From assembly GCA_016716635.1 (NCBI GenBank), contig JADJVZ010000013.1:248001-312000 (forward strand): a stretch of DNA of 64,000 nt. The letters run 5' to 3'. A model generated the notes under the pieces. The model did not search any database, was not told the DNA's origin, and saw nothing but the letters and a program-made list of their open reading frames with translations. Both the position numbers and the translations under genes were made by a program. How positions within the stretch are numbered: position 1 is the first letter of the stretch; the number at the start of each line of letters is the position of its first letter. The DNA comes from Micropruina sp. GTDB lineage: Bacteria > Actinomycetota > Actinomycetes > Propionibacteriales > Propionibacteriaceae. Below are positions 46,291-54,887 of this stretch, piece by piece.

Positions 46291-46517
46291 AGGAGTCGCC
46301 TTTTGTCAGTTGGTGTGTGAGTGATCGGCGTTGAGGCCGGCTTGAGCGTCGTCGGGGAGCGGGTACGCGGCTGTCATGACATGGTCACCGTCTGTGATCT
46401 AGCGGTGTGGTGCGGCGGAGTGCTTTTACCAGCTTCTGGCGGTTCATCATCTTGCCGGCGGTGGTTTTGAGTCAGGCCGGCAGCTGGTCTGCATCGAGCT
46501 GTTGGTCGAGGATCACG

Positions 46518-46762
46518 GTGCCCGATTGGCGCCGACAGCGGGCGCCAACAGCAAATGTGCGTCAGTCGACGAGGTCGCACTGGGCATCACACGCCTGGGA
46601 CAAGGGGTCATGGGAATGCCCCTTTCGTCGAGCGACGCAGAATCGTTGTTGGCGGCGCGCAATTCGTCAGGAGTGGGACTCAACGGGCCGGTACCCCGCT
46701 GGAAACATCCCTGCCACAGCCCTTTGAGGAGCGGCGTCCGCGAGTGTCGACGGCGATGTGAA
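46518..46762 (+). repeat. Decayed ~245-bp repeat, copy 2
   Basis: The frame reads GANSKCASVDEVALGITRLG, MGMPLSSSDAESLLAARNSS and GPVPRWKHP without the stop found in the copy at 7.8 kb. Similarity to that copy extends from GTGCCCG to GATGTGAA. The function of the ancestral sequence is unknown. Confidence 0.6.
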
Positions 46763-46875
46763 CCTCAGGAAAGCGCTCCCAAGTTAGAGAGAGCGGCCCT
46801 TCCAGCAGCCACCCATGGCCTCTGATCCCTTTCGGCCCATCCGTCCCAGATTTGTCCCATGTTCGGCCGCCCCAT

Positions 46876-46963
46876 CGCGTCTACCCTGCCGCTAACGCAT
46901 CTACCCTGCCGTTGCAACGGTAGGGAAGGTGCCTGACGGGCAGGGTAGACGCCAGATCGGCGG
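46876..46963. repeat. Palindromic repeat, family 2, copy 3 (diverged)
   Basis: Two left arms (CTACCCTGCCG at 46881 and 46901) and right arms (CAACGGTAGGG, then GGGCAGGGTAG) reproduce the family seen near 15.9 and 16.0 kb, in a different order: here the left arm is doubled instead of the right. Confidence 0.7.
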
Positions 46964-47044
46964 CCTCATTTTCGAGCGTCGCCGACAGACGTGAGCGCAC
47001 AGGTGTGACGGCTAGGTCGGATGGGGGGCAAGGGATAACCCCGG

Positions 47045-47136
47045 GGGTGACCTCACCCAACTCATGCTGAATTCGGCCCTTGCTTCTCGTGGGCGACTTG
47101 AGCCTCGGAATTCAGCAAGGTTTGGGTGAGGTTAGC
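47045..47136. repeat. 92-base element with 29-bp inverted ends
   Basis: The ends share ACCTCACCCAA and TGCTGAATTC in inverted orientation, pairing at about 24 of 29 positions around a 33-base centre. A MITE-like element or a large hairpin; no other copy was noticed. Confidence 0.6.
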
Positions 47137-47481
47137 GCCGATGAGCCGGCGGGGGTAGCCGTAAGGGCTGGCTTCGGCCCGCTCAGCGCTCAAACCGGCC
47201 CGATACCGCCCGCACGTGGACGGTCAGCTGGCATCCGTGAACTCCCTTCCAGTCGGCGGTGATTTTCGAGCCAGCGGGCGACTGCGAGGCGGCGAAAACG
47301 ATGGGTCGGTTGGGCTTCAATCGAGGCCGTTTCCTGGCGTAGATCGAGCGGGCGCGGAGATCGGTCTTGGACTTCAGGAACGACTTAGCCCTCGCCAACC
47401 ACCTGGCTACCGCACAACCCAGAAACCCGTAGTCGACGCCATATCAGCCCCGAAAACTGGCAACATTGAAGAAAGTCAGGA

Positions 47482-48075
47482 CTACCTCGTCGGACGCACG
47501 CGGACGATGAACGTGTCGCCGCCCGCCTCCAGCACGCGTGCCGTGAGGTGGCGCCGGCGAAGATCCGCGGAGGCCGCGTCCACCTCGGCTTGCGCGCTCG
47601 ACCCCTTCTGAGCCAGGAGTTCCCCTGCGGGCAGGAACAGCGGAGCGCACCAGCCGACAAGGCGTTCCAGCGGGGCGACGGCCCGGCAGGTGACGACGTC
47701 GTAGGTGGCCTTGTGCTCCTCGGCCCGGCCGCGGACCACCGCCACACGATCACCCAGTCCCAGTTCCGCGACGGCCTCGACCAGGAAGTTGAAGCGCCGC
47801 AGCAGCGGTTCGAGCAGCGTCACGGTGAGGTCCGGACGCGCGATCGCGAGCGGAATTCCGGGCAGCCCGGCGCCGGAACCGACGTCCACCACCGTGGCAC
47901 CGTCGGGCACGAACGGGACCATCGCCAACGAGTTCAGCACGTGCCGATCCCAGAGCCGGTCGGCCTCGCGAGGTCCGATCAGGCCCCATTCGATACCGCG
48001 GGTCGCCAATATCTGGACGTACGCCTCGGCGAGGGGGTGGCCCTCGCCGAACGCCGTCCGGGCGGCTTGTGTCAT
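47482..48075 (-). CDS. rsmG: 16S rRNA (guanine527-N7)-methyltransferase RsmG
   Basis: 197 aa. DRLWDRHVLNSLAMVPFVPD, then VVDVGSGAGLPGIPLAIARP is the SAM-binding motif I of RsmG. LEPLLRRFNFLVEAVAEL, VVRGRAEE and VVTCRAVAPLERLVGW match the remaining motifs. It methylates G527 of 16S rRNA; loss gives low-level streptomycin resistance. Its ATG overlaps the jag stop (TGATG). The usual downstream neighbour parA is displaced by about 22.6 kb. Confidence 0.95.
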   Translation of the reverse strand: MTQAARTAFGEGHPLAEAYVQILATRGIEWGLIGPREADRLWDRHVLNSLAMVPFVPDGATVVDVGSGAGLPGIPLAIARPDLTVTLLEPLLRRFNFLVEAVAELGLGDRVAVVRGRAEEHKATYDVVTCRAVAPLERLVGWCAPLFLPAGELLAQKGSSAQAEVDAASADLRRRHLTARVLEAGGDTFIVRVRPTR

Positions 48076-48719
48076 CAGGCCTTCGGCATCACGACGACGC
48101 GGCGCTTGGGCTCCTCGCCCTCGGACTCGCTGATCAAACCGGCCTCGGCGACGACGTCGTGCACGATCTTGCGCTCGAAGGGGTTCATGGGCACGAGGCG
48201 GACGGCCTCACCCGAGGCCTTCGCCTCGGCGATGGCCTCTTGCGCCAGGGCCTGCAGCTCGGTGCGACGACGCTCCCGGTGGCCGGCGATGTCGAGCATC
48301 AAGCGGCTGCGGTGACCGGTCTCGGTCATGACGGCCAAGCGCGCGAGCTCCTGCAAGGCCTCCAGCACCTCCCCGTCCTTGCCGACGAGCACTGCGGCGT
48401 CGGTGATGATCGACACGTGGGCGCGGCCACCCTCGTTGAAGGTGTCGATGTCACCGTCCAGGTCGGCGATGTCGAGCAGCTCTTCGAGGTAGTCGGCGGC
48501 AATGTCGCCCTCGTTGTCGAGCGCAGTCTCCCGCTTGGACTTCTTCTCGCCGCCCTCGCCCGTGGTTTCGTCGCCGTCGCCGTCGTCGTCGCCGTCGTCG
48601 TCGGTGACCTCAGCGGTCTCCGCCTCGACGACCTCGGTGTTGGTCTCGTCGGTGCTGGTTTCGTCGGCGCTGATCACATCGGTGATGGTCTCGTCGATGG
48701 TCTGCTCGCTGTCGCTCAC
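48075..48719 (-). CDS. jag: Jag/KhpB-like RNA-binding protein (KH and R3H)
   Basis: 214 aa. An acidic, Asp/Glu/Thr-rich N-terminal extension (residues 1-70) replaces the Jag_N domain. The KH-like domain covers about 80-145 (VLVGKDGEVLEALQELARLA, then RLMLDIAGHRERR). The R3H domain has RLVPMNPFERKIVHDVV. KhpB-type proteins bind RNA and partner with KhpA. Conserved position between yidC and rsmG. Confidence 0.92.
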   Translation of the reverse strand: MSDSEQTIDETITDVISADETSTDETNTEVVEAETAEVTDDDGDDDGDGDETTGEGGEKKSKRETALDNEGDIAADYLEELLDIADLDGDIDTFNEGGRAHVSIITDAAVLVGKDGEVLEALQELARLAVMTETGHRSRLMLDIAGHRERRRTELQALAQEAIAEAKASGEAVRLVPMNPFERKIVHDVVAEAGLISESEGEEPKRRVVVMPKA

Positions 48720-48789
48720 AGTGGTCTCCTTGGTCGTTGCCCCTAATGGGGGTGGTGGTTCGTGGGCCCGGCAACCGGACGGGGGTGGG

Positions 48790-49965
48790 TCAGCTCTTGC
48801 GCTTGGCGCGAGCTTGGCGGGTGGGCTGCTGGCGCGTGACCTGCGTCCGACCGCTGTCGGGCACGTCGGCCGCGGCGGCGCTGGGGGCGGCGGGCTTCTT
48901 CGGACCGGCGGGCTTCACAGGACGGCTCCCCGTGGGAGGCGTCCCGTCGGAGCCGTTGGCGCCGGACCCCTTCGTCCCACCGTTATTGGTATCGGGACGC
49001 GTGACCCGCACTTCGCGGCTGGTCTGCTCGACGGTGGTCTTGCGTCGACCCTTGCCCGCGCGGCGGGCCGACTCAGCCTCCGGATCGAGACCCTTGGCCC
49101 GCATCCGGTCCGCCCAGTCGACATAAGCCGGGGTATTCGGGGCCGGATTGTTGTGGATCAAGATGTACTGCTGGCCGAGCGTCCACAGGTTCGAGGTGAA
49201 CCAGTAGAGCAGGACGCCGATCGGGATATTCACGCCCATGAACAGGTACATGAACGGGAAGATATAGAGCATCATCTTCTGCTGCTGCGCCATCTGACCG
49301 GTGAGGGCCTCGGCGGGCATGTTCTTGCGCATCAGCTGCAACTGCGTGACGAACAACGTGCCGGTCATCAACAAGATGAGCACGCCGGCGAGCCACTGCG
49401 TGGCGCCCCAGCCATCGTTCATCGGCATGAAGGTTGAGGAGAGATGCGCCCCGAAGAGGGTCGCGTTCTGCACCCCTGTCAGCAGATCGGGGTTGTCCTT
49501 GAAGAAGCCGAGGGCCACGCCGCGCGAGGCGAACGACAACACGTTGTACAAGCCGATGAAGATCGGGGCCTGCAAGAGCAGCGGCAAACAGGAGGCGTAG
49601 GGCGAAACACCCTCCTCCTTGAACAGCTTCATGGTCTCTTGGCCGAGCTTCTCGCGGTCGTGACCGTATTTCTCCTGCAGCGCCTTCTGCTTAGGCCCAA
49701 GCATCTGCATGGCGCGCGAAGAGTTGATCTGCCGGACGAACAGCGGGATCAGCAGCGTGCGGATGGTGATGGTCAAAGAGATGATCGACAGCGCCCAGGC
49801 GAGGCCGCTGTTGCCGTCCATCACCTTCGACAACAGCCAGTGGACGCCGATCAGGATGCCGGACACCGCGTAGTAGAGCGGCTGCATGATCGTGTCGAGG
49901 AAGCCCATGAAGTTGTCCCACCACGAGGCGAGGGGCAGCAGGAGCGGGAACAGTTGCGAGATCAC
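48790..49965 (-). CDS. yidC: Membrane protein insertase YidC
   Basis: 391 aa, GTG start overlapping the yidD stop (GTGA). Core helices include YYAVSGILIGVHWLLSKV, then LTITIRTLLIPLFVRQINSS with the conserved Arg in the groove. QEKYGHDREKLGQETMKLFK is the cytoplasmic hairpin and SPYASCLPLLLQAPIFIGLY the next helix. A long basic tail (residues about 300-391) is typical of actinobacteria. It inserts inner-membrane proteins with or without SecYEG. Confidence 0.95.
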   Translation of the reverse strand: MISQLFPLLLPLASWWDNFMGFLDTIMQPLYYAVSGILIGVHWLLSKVMDGNSGLAWALSIISLTITIRTLLIPLFVRQINSSRAMQMLGPKQKALQEKYGHDREKLGQETMKLFKEEGVSPYASCLPLLLQAPIFIGLYNVLSFASRGVALGFFKDNPDLLTGVQNATLFGAHLSSTFMPMNDGWGATQWLAGVLILLMTGTLFVTQLQLMRKNMPAEALTGQMAQQQKMMLYIFPFMYLFMGVNIPIGVLLYWFTSNLWTLGQQYILIHNNPAPNTPAYVDWADRMRAKGLDPEAESARRAGKGRRKTTVEQTSREVRVTRPDTNNGGTKGSGANGSDGTPPTGSRPVKPAGPKKPAAPSAAAADVPDSGRTQVTRQQPTRQARAKRKS

Positions 49966-50276
49966 TCGTTACCTCTTTCGCAGCACCGGTCGGTACCGGC
50001 TGAAATCTTGGTGGGTGCCGAGGCCTTGGCGGCCAGTTCGGCCTCCCATTCGGCAGCGGCGGGGGTGTCGGGCACGGGGTCGTAGCCGCCGTCCGACCAG
50101 GGGTTGCAGCGCCCCAGGCGGCGCGCCGCGAGCCAACTGCCCTTGATGGCGCCGTGCACGGTGACCGCTTCGAGGGCGTACGCCGAGCAACTCGGGTAGT
50201 ACTTGCAGACCTGCCCGTACAAGGGGGAGATGACGGCCCGGTAGACCTTCAACAGGCCGACGAGAAGGTACTTCAC
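49962..50276 (-). CDS. yidD: YidD membrane protein insertion efficiency factor
   Basis: 104 aa. MKYLLVGLLKVYRAVISPLY, then CKYYPSCSAYALEAVTVHGA and RRLGRCNPWSDGGYDPVP match YidD with its conserved cysteines. Overlaps rnpA by four bases and yidC by four bases. Confidence 0.95.
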   Translation of the reverse strand: MKYLLVGLLKVYRAVISPLYGQVCKYYPSCSAYALEAVTVHGAIKGSWLAARRLGRCNPWSDGGYDPVPDTPAAAEWEAELAAKASAPTKISAGTDRCCERGNE

Positions 50277-50608
50277 GCTGCGAGCCGTTTCATGGAGCTG
50301 TCCCAGGCCGACGCCAGGTCGCCCGCCAGGTCGCCGGTCGCGGCAGCGGGCAGGGCCCGAACGACGACGTCCACCACGAACGGCACGGACGGGAGCCGGG
50401 CGGCGGTGAGGTGGCGTAATTGCCGCTTCACCCGATTGCGCGTGACCGCGTTGCCGACCGCTTTAGACACCACAAAGCCCGCCCTCGCGGACGGACCATC
50501 GGTGCGCAGTGCGTGGACGACCAGGGATTCCCGGCCGGCGCGGACACCGTTGCGGATCGTGCGCCGGAAGTCCTCCCCGGACCGCAGGCGCGAGTCGCGG
50601 TTCAACAC
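50273..50608 (-). CDS. rnpA: Ribonuclease P protein component
   Basis: 111 aa. Begins MLNRDSRLRSGEDFRRTIRN and contains the RNR signature AVTRNRVKRQLRHL that binds the P RNA and tRNA leader. It helps mature tRNA 5' ends. Sixteen bases downstream of rpmH in the standard order. Confidence 0.95.
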   Translation of the reverse strand: MLNRDSRLRSGEDFRRTIRNGVRAGRESLVVHALRTDGPSARAGFVVSKAVGNAVTRNRVKRQLRHLTAARLPSVPFVVDVVVRALPAAATGDLAGDLASAWDSSMKRLAA

Positions 50609-50624
50609 CCGGGTCTAGCCGGCG

Positions 50625-50759
50625 TCAGCCGGCGAGGCGAGCGCGCCCCTGGCGACGACGGGTGTTGATGATGGCGCGGCCGGCGCGCGTACGCATCCGG
50701 GTACGGAAGCCATGGGTGCGGCTGCGACGCCGGTTGCTCGGCTGGAAAGTGCGCTTCAC
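50625..50759 (-). CDS. rpmH: 50S ribosomal protein L34
   Basis: 44 aa from a GTG: VKRTFQPSNRRRSRTHGFRT, then RMRTRAGRAIINTRRRQGRA, RLAG. This is a full-length, highly conserved L34. Ends 16 bases before the rnpA start. Divergent from dnaA, as in nearly all actinobacteria. Confidence 0.97.
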   Translation of the reverse strand: MKRTFQPSNRRRSRTHGFRTRMRTRAGRAIINTRRRQGRARLAG

Positions 50760-51100
50760 GGGTGCCCCCAGGGTAGAACGTCGGTCTCGAACTCATGCGC
50801 CCACGTCGGACGCACGCATTTCGTCGCTTAGGCGACCGTCCAACGATACGCGGTGCGCGCCTGAGGGGGCAAACCGAGCCCTCGCATTACGTCCGCTGAC
50901 CCGGTGGCGTCCATCCGACACGCCGGGAACGTCCCAGATCCGCAAATTGGCGTTTGCCTGTGATCGTGCCGTGTCGGTAGCTTTAGCCGGTCGCCACCTA
51001 ACGGGCTAACTCGGGGAAACATGGTGGAGGCCGTCATTGTCAACATGGTGTGGAAAACTCTGTGGGTCACCGTGATGGAACCAACGATGGGGGCGAGAGA
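50760..51100. promoter_or_regulatory. rpmH-dnaA divergent promoter region
   Basis: About 340 gene-free bases. A DnaA-box-like sequence TGTGGAAAA (51049-51057; TTTTCCACA on the other strand, one mismatch) lies about 45 bases before the dnaA start, fitting dnaA autoregulation. No clear -10/-35 pair could be fixed. Confidence 0.6.
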
Positions 51101-52483
51101 GTGAGCCAGGAGCCAGGAGCCGCATTCGGCTCCGACGCCGCGGATCAGCTGGGCGAAGCCTGGCGCCGTGTGTGGACCTCCGCCGAAGGCCCCGCCCGCG
51201 GCTGGCTATCGAGCGCCCAGCCCCTCACGGTTCACGACTCCACGGTCATGGTCGCCGTCGCCAATGCCTTCAGCCGCGAACGCCTCGAAAGCCGCCTCCG
51301 GGCCGGTATCGAAGAGCAGCTGAGCGCCTTCTATGGACGTCCGATTCGCCTCGCGGTCACGATCGATCCCGACCTGGAAACAAAACAGATCCTGGCCGAG
51401 CAGCCCGATCTTTCGCCGCCGGCCCAGTTGGTCGTCCGTAACGGCGACTCCGGCCGCCTGAACCCCAAGTACACCTTCGACACCTTCGTCATCGGGGAGT
51501 CGAACCGGTTCGCGCACGCCGCCGCTGCGGCTGTCGCCGAAACACCGGGCAAGTCGTTCAACCCGCTGATGATCTACGGCGAATCGGGGCTGGGGAAGAC
51601 CCACCTGCTGCACGCCATCGGGCACTACGTGACGAACTATTACCCGGGCCTCCGCGTGAAGTACGTCTCCACCGAAGAGCTCACCAACGACTTCATCAAC
51701 GCCATCTCCGAGAATCGCACGGCCCAGTTCCGCCGGAACTACCGCGACGTGGACGTCCTCTTGATCGACGACATCCAGTTCTTGGAGGCGAAGATCCAGA
51801 CGCAGGAAGAGTTCTTCCACACGTTCAACACCCTGCACAACGCGCAAAAGCAGATCGTGATGACCTCCGATCGTCCGCCGAAGGCGCTGGAGGCGCTCGA
51901 ACCCCGGCTGCGGAGCCGGTTCGAGTGGGGCCTCATCACCGACATTCAGCCCCCCGACCTCGAGACCCGCATTGCGATCCTTCGCAAGAAGTCGGCCGCG
52001 GAGAAGTTGAGCGTCCCGCCCGAGGTGCTGGAGTTCATCGCCTCGAAGATTTCGGCCAACATCCGCGAGCTTGAGGGCGCGTTGATCCGCGTGACGGCGT
52101 TCGCGTCGTTGAACCAGCAGCCCGTCGACAAGCCCTTGGCGGAGATCGTCCTCAAGGACCTGATTCCTGACGGCGGCGAGACCCAGATCACGTCCGCGAT
52201 GATCATGGCCGCGACCGCCACCTACTTCGGCCTCACCGTGGACGACATGTGCTCCCAGAGCCGAACGCACGTCTTGGTCACCGCCCGCCAGATCGCCATG
52301 TATTTGTGCCGCGAGCTGACGGACCTGTCGCTCCCGAAGATCGGCCAGCTCTTCGGCGGCCGCGACCACACCACGGTCATGCACGCCGACCGCAAGGTGC
52401 GCCAACTCATCAGCGAGAAGCGCTCGGTGTTCAACCAGGTCGCCGAGCTGACGGCCCGAATCAAGCACTCGTCCCAACGCTGA
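51101..52483 (+). CDS. dnaA: Chromosomal replication initiator DnaA
   Basis: About 460 aa from the GTG at 51101, preceded by GGGGGCGAGA; an upstream GTG at 51050 is possible but poorer. Domain I at the N-terminus (WRRVWTSAEGPARGWLSSAQ), a short domain II, then the AAA+ domain with Walker A IYGESGLGKTHLLHAI, Walker B LLIDDIQFLEAK, and sensor II. The domain IV DNA-binding signature is LPKIGQLFGGRDHTTVMHA. It binds DnaA boxes at oriC and opens the duplex. Confidence 0.97.
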   Translation: MSQEPGAAFGSDAADQLGEAWRRVWTSAEGPARGWLSSAQPLTVHDSTVMVAVANAFSRERLESRLRAGIEEQLSAFYGRPIRLAVTIDPDLETKQILAEQPDLSPPAQLVVRNGDSGRLNPKYTFDTFVIGESNRFAHAAAAAVAETPGKSFNPLMIYGESGLGKTHLLHAIGHYVTNYYPGLRVKYVSTEELTNDFINAISENRTAQFRRNYRDVDVLLIDDIQFLEAKIQTQEEFFHTFNTLHNAQKQIVMTSDRPPKALEALEPRLRSRFEWGLITDIQPPDLETRIAILRKKSAAEKLSVPPEVLEFIASKISANIRELEGALIRVTAFASLNQQPVDKPLAEIVLKDLIPDGGETQITSAMIMAATATYFGLTVDDMCSQSRTHVLVTARQIAMYLCRELTDLSLPKIGQLFGGRDHTTVMHADRKVRQLISEKRSVFNQVAELTARIKHSSQR

Positions 52484-52540
52484 CGCCGGAGCCGCCTAGA
52501 CTTCCTGTTCGTCCGAAGTGACCAAGAGGGAGATCAGACG

Positions 52541-53224
52541 ATGACGCAACCACTGCCGCCAGGCGCAGCCGAGCCCAAGAAACCATCCAAAGTTCGACTG
52601 GGTGGACTTGCCACCCTCGCGATCGGCGTTGCCTTACTGATCATCACCGTCCTGCTCGCCGTGTACGGCCACTACATCTTCTACTTCTTGCCGATCATCG
52701 GCGTCATCTTCATCGGGCAGGGCATCCGGTCGCTCGTGACGGGCAAATCCACCGCTGACGCCAAGACCCCGCCGGCTCAGTCGCCCTATACCCCTCTCGC
52801 GCCTGGCGCCTACCCGCCGCCCGGAGGAACCCCGTATCCCCCCGCCGCCTATCAGCAGGGTTACCCGCCCGCTGGGGCACCCATGGCCTACGACGGTCAG
52901 CCAGCACCAACGGGCGCTCCCGCCGCCGTGACCTACCAGCAGGGTTACCAGCCGACCACGGCACAGGCCCCCTACGGCCAACCCTCCCCCTACGGCCAAC
53001 CGGCCCCGGGCTTGGGCACCGCGCCGTACCCCGCGTCAGCCCCGACTTACCAGGCGGCTCCCACGTACCCAGCAGCACCGACGTACCCCGCACCGGCGTA
53101 CCCAGCTGCACCGGCGTACCCCGCAGCACCCACCTACCCGGACGCTCCCACCTACCCAGCCGCACCGACCAATCAGCAGGCGCCGGGGTCGTACCCGCCG
53201 CCCAATGGACCTGCCACTCGTTGA
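52541..53224 (+). CDS. Membrane protein with Pro/Tyr/Ala-rich tail, between dnaA and oriC
   Basis: 227 aa. Two helices (about residues 25-43 and 47-66: LATLAIGVALLIITVLLAVY, then IFYFLPIIGVIFIGQGI) precede a long disordered tail. The tail starts with PPxxxYPP and QQGYPPAG units and becomes a tandem repeat of AAPTYP/APAYP (about residues 160-210). Tails of this kind occur in actinobacterial membrane proteins and may be protein-interaction or surface regions. It follows dnaA by 57 bases and may be cotranscribed with it. In most relatives dnaN follows dnaA with only oriC between. Confidence 0.8.
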   Translation: MTQPLPPGAAEPKKPSKVRLGGLATLAIGVALLIITVLLAVYGHYIFYFLPIIGVIFIGQGIRSLVTGKSTADAKTPPAQSPYTPLAPGAYPPPGGTPYPPAAYQQGYPPAGAPMAYDGQPAPTGAPAAVTYQQGYQPTTAQAPYGQPSPYGQPAPGLGTAPYPASAPTYQAAPTYPAAPTYPAPAYPAAPAYPAAPTYPDAPTYPAAPTNQQAPGSYPPPNGPATR

Positions 53225-53701
53225 TCTGCGCTCGGTCGAAAGACGTGTGCGTTGGCCGCCCTGTTCCTGAGAACGGGGCGGCCAACGTCGTTGTGTCATC
53301 AAGAAAGGGGCCGCCCGGGGGTGTTCCGAACGACAACAAAACGTGTGATTCGCCTGGGGAGAGGGGCGGGCCCGTCTTGTGGGTACGGCGTGCCACCCTG
53401 TGGATAGAGCGGAACCCTGATTCTCCGTCCCCAAATCCTCCCCGTGTCATTTTCGGTTCCGCACAGGCTGCGTCCACAGGTGAAACGTGTCCCGACAAGG
53501 ACGAACGACAGTTACCCCCACGATCCACAGCCCCTACTACCAGTACTTAAAGAGCAATTCATCCATCTCTTCTAAGTCATCCGGCACACAACCTGGGGAT
53601 CGAACCTCCCGACAGGCTCGCCTGAGCCGTCGGTCCCCCCACGAGGTCCCCAAGCGTGGATATGATCGACAAACGCACACCCATCTGCAGAGGGGCCATC
53701 A
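53225..53701. promoter_or_regulatory. Probable oriC
   Basis: About 480 gene-free bases before dnaN. DnaA-box-like sequences: TGTGGATAG at 53399-53407 (CTATCCACA on the other strand, one mismatch), GCGTCCACA near 53470 and CGATCCACA near 53521 (two mismatches each), plus TTGTGGGTA near 53387. A locally A+T-richer stretch near 53535-53585 (including GTACTTAAAGAGCAATTCAT) could be the unwinding element. Location between dnaA and dnaN is the usual oriC place. Confidence 0.72.
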
Positions 53702-54862
53702 GTGAAGATCCGTCTTGAACGCGACGTTCTGGCCGAGGCCGTCCAGTGGGCTGCCCGCAGCCTGCCGACCCGTCCGAGCGTCCCGATCCTGGCCGGCCTC
53801 ATGGTCCGGGCTACCGGCGATCAGGTCATCATGTCGAGCTTCGACTACGAGACCTCGGCACAGATTTCGATGAAGGCCGACGTCAGCGACGAAGGCGTCG
53901 CGCTGGTCTCCGGACGTCTGTTGGCCGACATCGCCCGGTCGCTGCCGTCCAAGCCGGTGACGATCAGCTCCGACGACTCGCGGATGGAGCTCACCTGCGG
54001 ATCGGCGCGCTTCACGCTGCAGACCTTGCCCGTGGCCGACTACCCGTCGTTGCCCGACATGCCTGAGGCCACCGGAACCATCGCCTCGGACGAGTTCGCG
54101 AAGGCCGTCGCGCAGGTCGTCACGGCGGCCGGACGCGACGAGCTGCTGCCCGTCTTCACTGGCGTTCGGTTGGAGATTGAGGGCGACACCTTGTCGTTGC
54201 TCGCCACCGACCGCTACCGCATGGCGTTGAAGGAAATCACCTGGAACCCGCGCTCGACCCGCGTCGAGGGTGCGGCCCTGGTGCCGGCCCGCGTGCTCGC
54301 CGAGACCGCCAAGTCGATGACCTCCGGAGACACCGTGACCTTGTCGCTGTCGTCGCCTGAATCCGGCGACGGGCTGATCGGTTTCGAGGGCACCGGAGTC
54401 TCGGGCCAGCGCCAGATCACCACGCGTTTGCTCGACGGCGAGTTCCCCAAGGTCCGCCACCTGATGAGCGTGCAGGCGGCGACGACCGTCCGGGCGTCCA
54501 CGAACGACGTGATCGCGGCCGTGAAGCGCGTAGCCCTCGTGGCCGAGCGCAACACCTCGCTGAGGATGCTGATCGAAGACGGGTCGATCACCCTCGAGGC
54601 CGCCACGGGCGACCAGGCGCAGGCCGTTGAGGCGCTGGAAGCCGTCGTGACCGAGCATTCCGGCAGCGAGCTGACCATGACCGCGGCTGGCTTCAACCCG
54701 CACTACCTGCAGGACGCGCTCACCGCGCTCGACGCCCCGTACGTGAACTTCGACTTCACCGCGCCGGGCAAGCCCTGCTTGCTGACGGGCCTCAACGAGA
54801 TCGACGGCACGCCGCTGGGTGACTACCGTCACGTCATCATGCTGATGCGCCTGCCGGCCTGA
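53702..54862 (+). CDS. dnaN: DNA polymerase III beta sliding clamp
   Basis: 386 aa, GTG start. Three clamp folds: residues 1-120 begin MKIRLERDVLAEAVQWAARS and RPSVPILAGLM. The second domain includes FTGVRLEIEGDTLSLLATDR, and the third ends YRHVIMLMRLPA, with the hydrophobic pocket that takes clamp-binding motifs. It tethers the polymerase to DNA. Followed by recF. Confidence 0.97.
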   Translation: MKIRLERDVLAEAVQWAARSLPTRPSVPILAGLMVRATGDQVIMSSFDYETSAQISMKADVSDEGVALVSGRLLADIARSLPSKPVTISSDDSRMELTCGSARFTLQTLPVADYPSLPDMPEATGTIASDEFAKAVAQVVTAAGRDELLPVFTGVRLEIEGDTLSLLATDRYRMALKEITWNPRSTRVEGAALVPARVLAETAKSMTSGDTVTLSLSSPESGDGLIGFEGTGVSGQRQITTRLLDGEFPKVRHLMSVQAATTVRASTNDVIAAVKRVALVAERNTSLRMLIEDGSITLEAATGDQAQAVEALEAVVTEHSGSELTMTAAGFNPHYLQDALTALDAPYVNFDFTAPGKPCLLTGLNEIDGTPLGDYRHVIMLMRLPA

Positions 54863-54887
54863 CCGGCGGCGGGAGCCTCCTCGGGCG

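Larger units (their letters stand above)
46136..47481. other. 1.35-kb region of repeats and gene debris next to rsmG
   Basis: Holds an rsmG 3' remnant (46140-46290), a decayed 245-bp repeat (46518-46762), a family-2 palindromic element (46876-46963) and a 92-base inverted-repeat element (47045-47136). A basic 71-codon minus-strand frame at 47183-47398 has no recognisable homology and is not called as a gene. Confidence 0.65.

Noticed and set aside
47183..47398. 71-codon basic frame on the minus strand
   Set aside because: No homology or ribosome-binding site; lies in repeat-rich debris, so not called as a gene.
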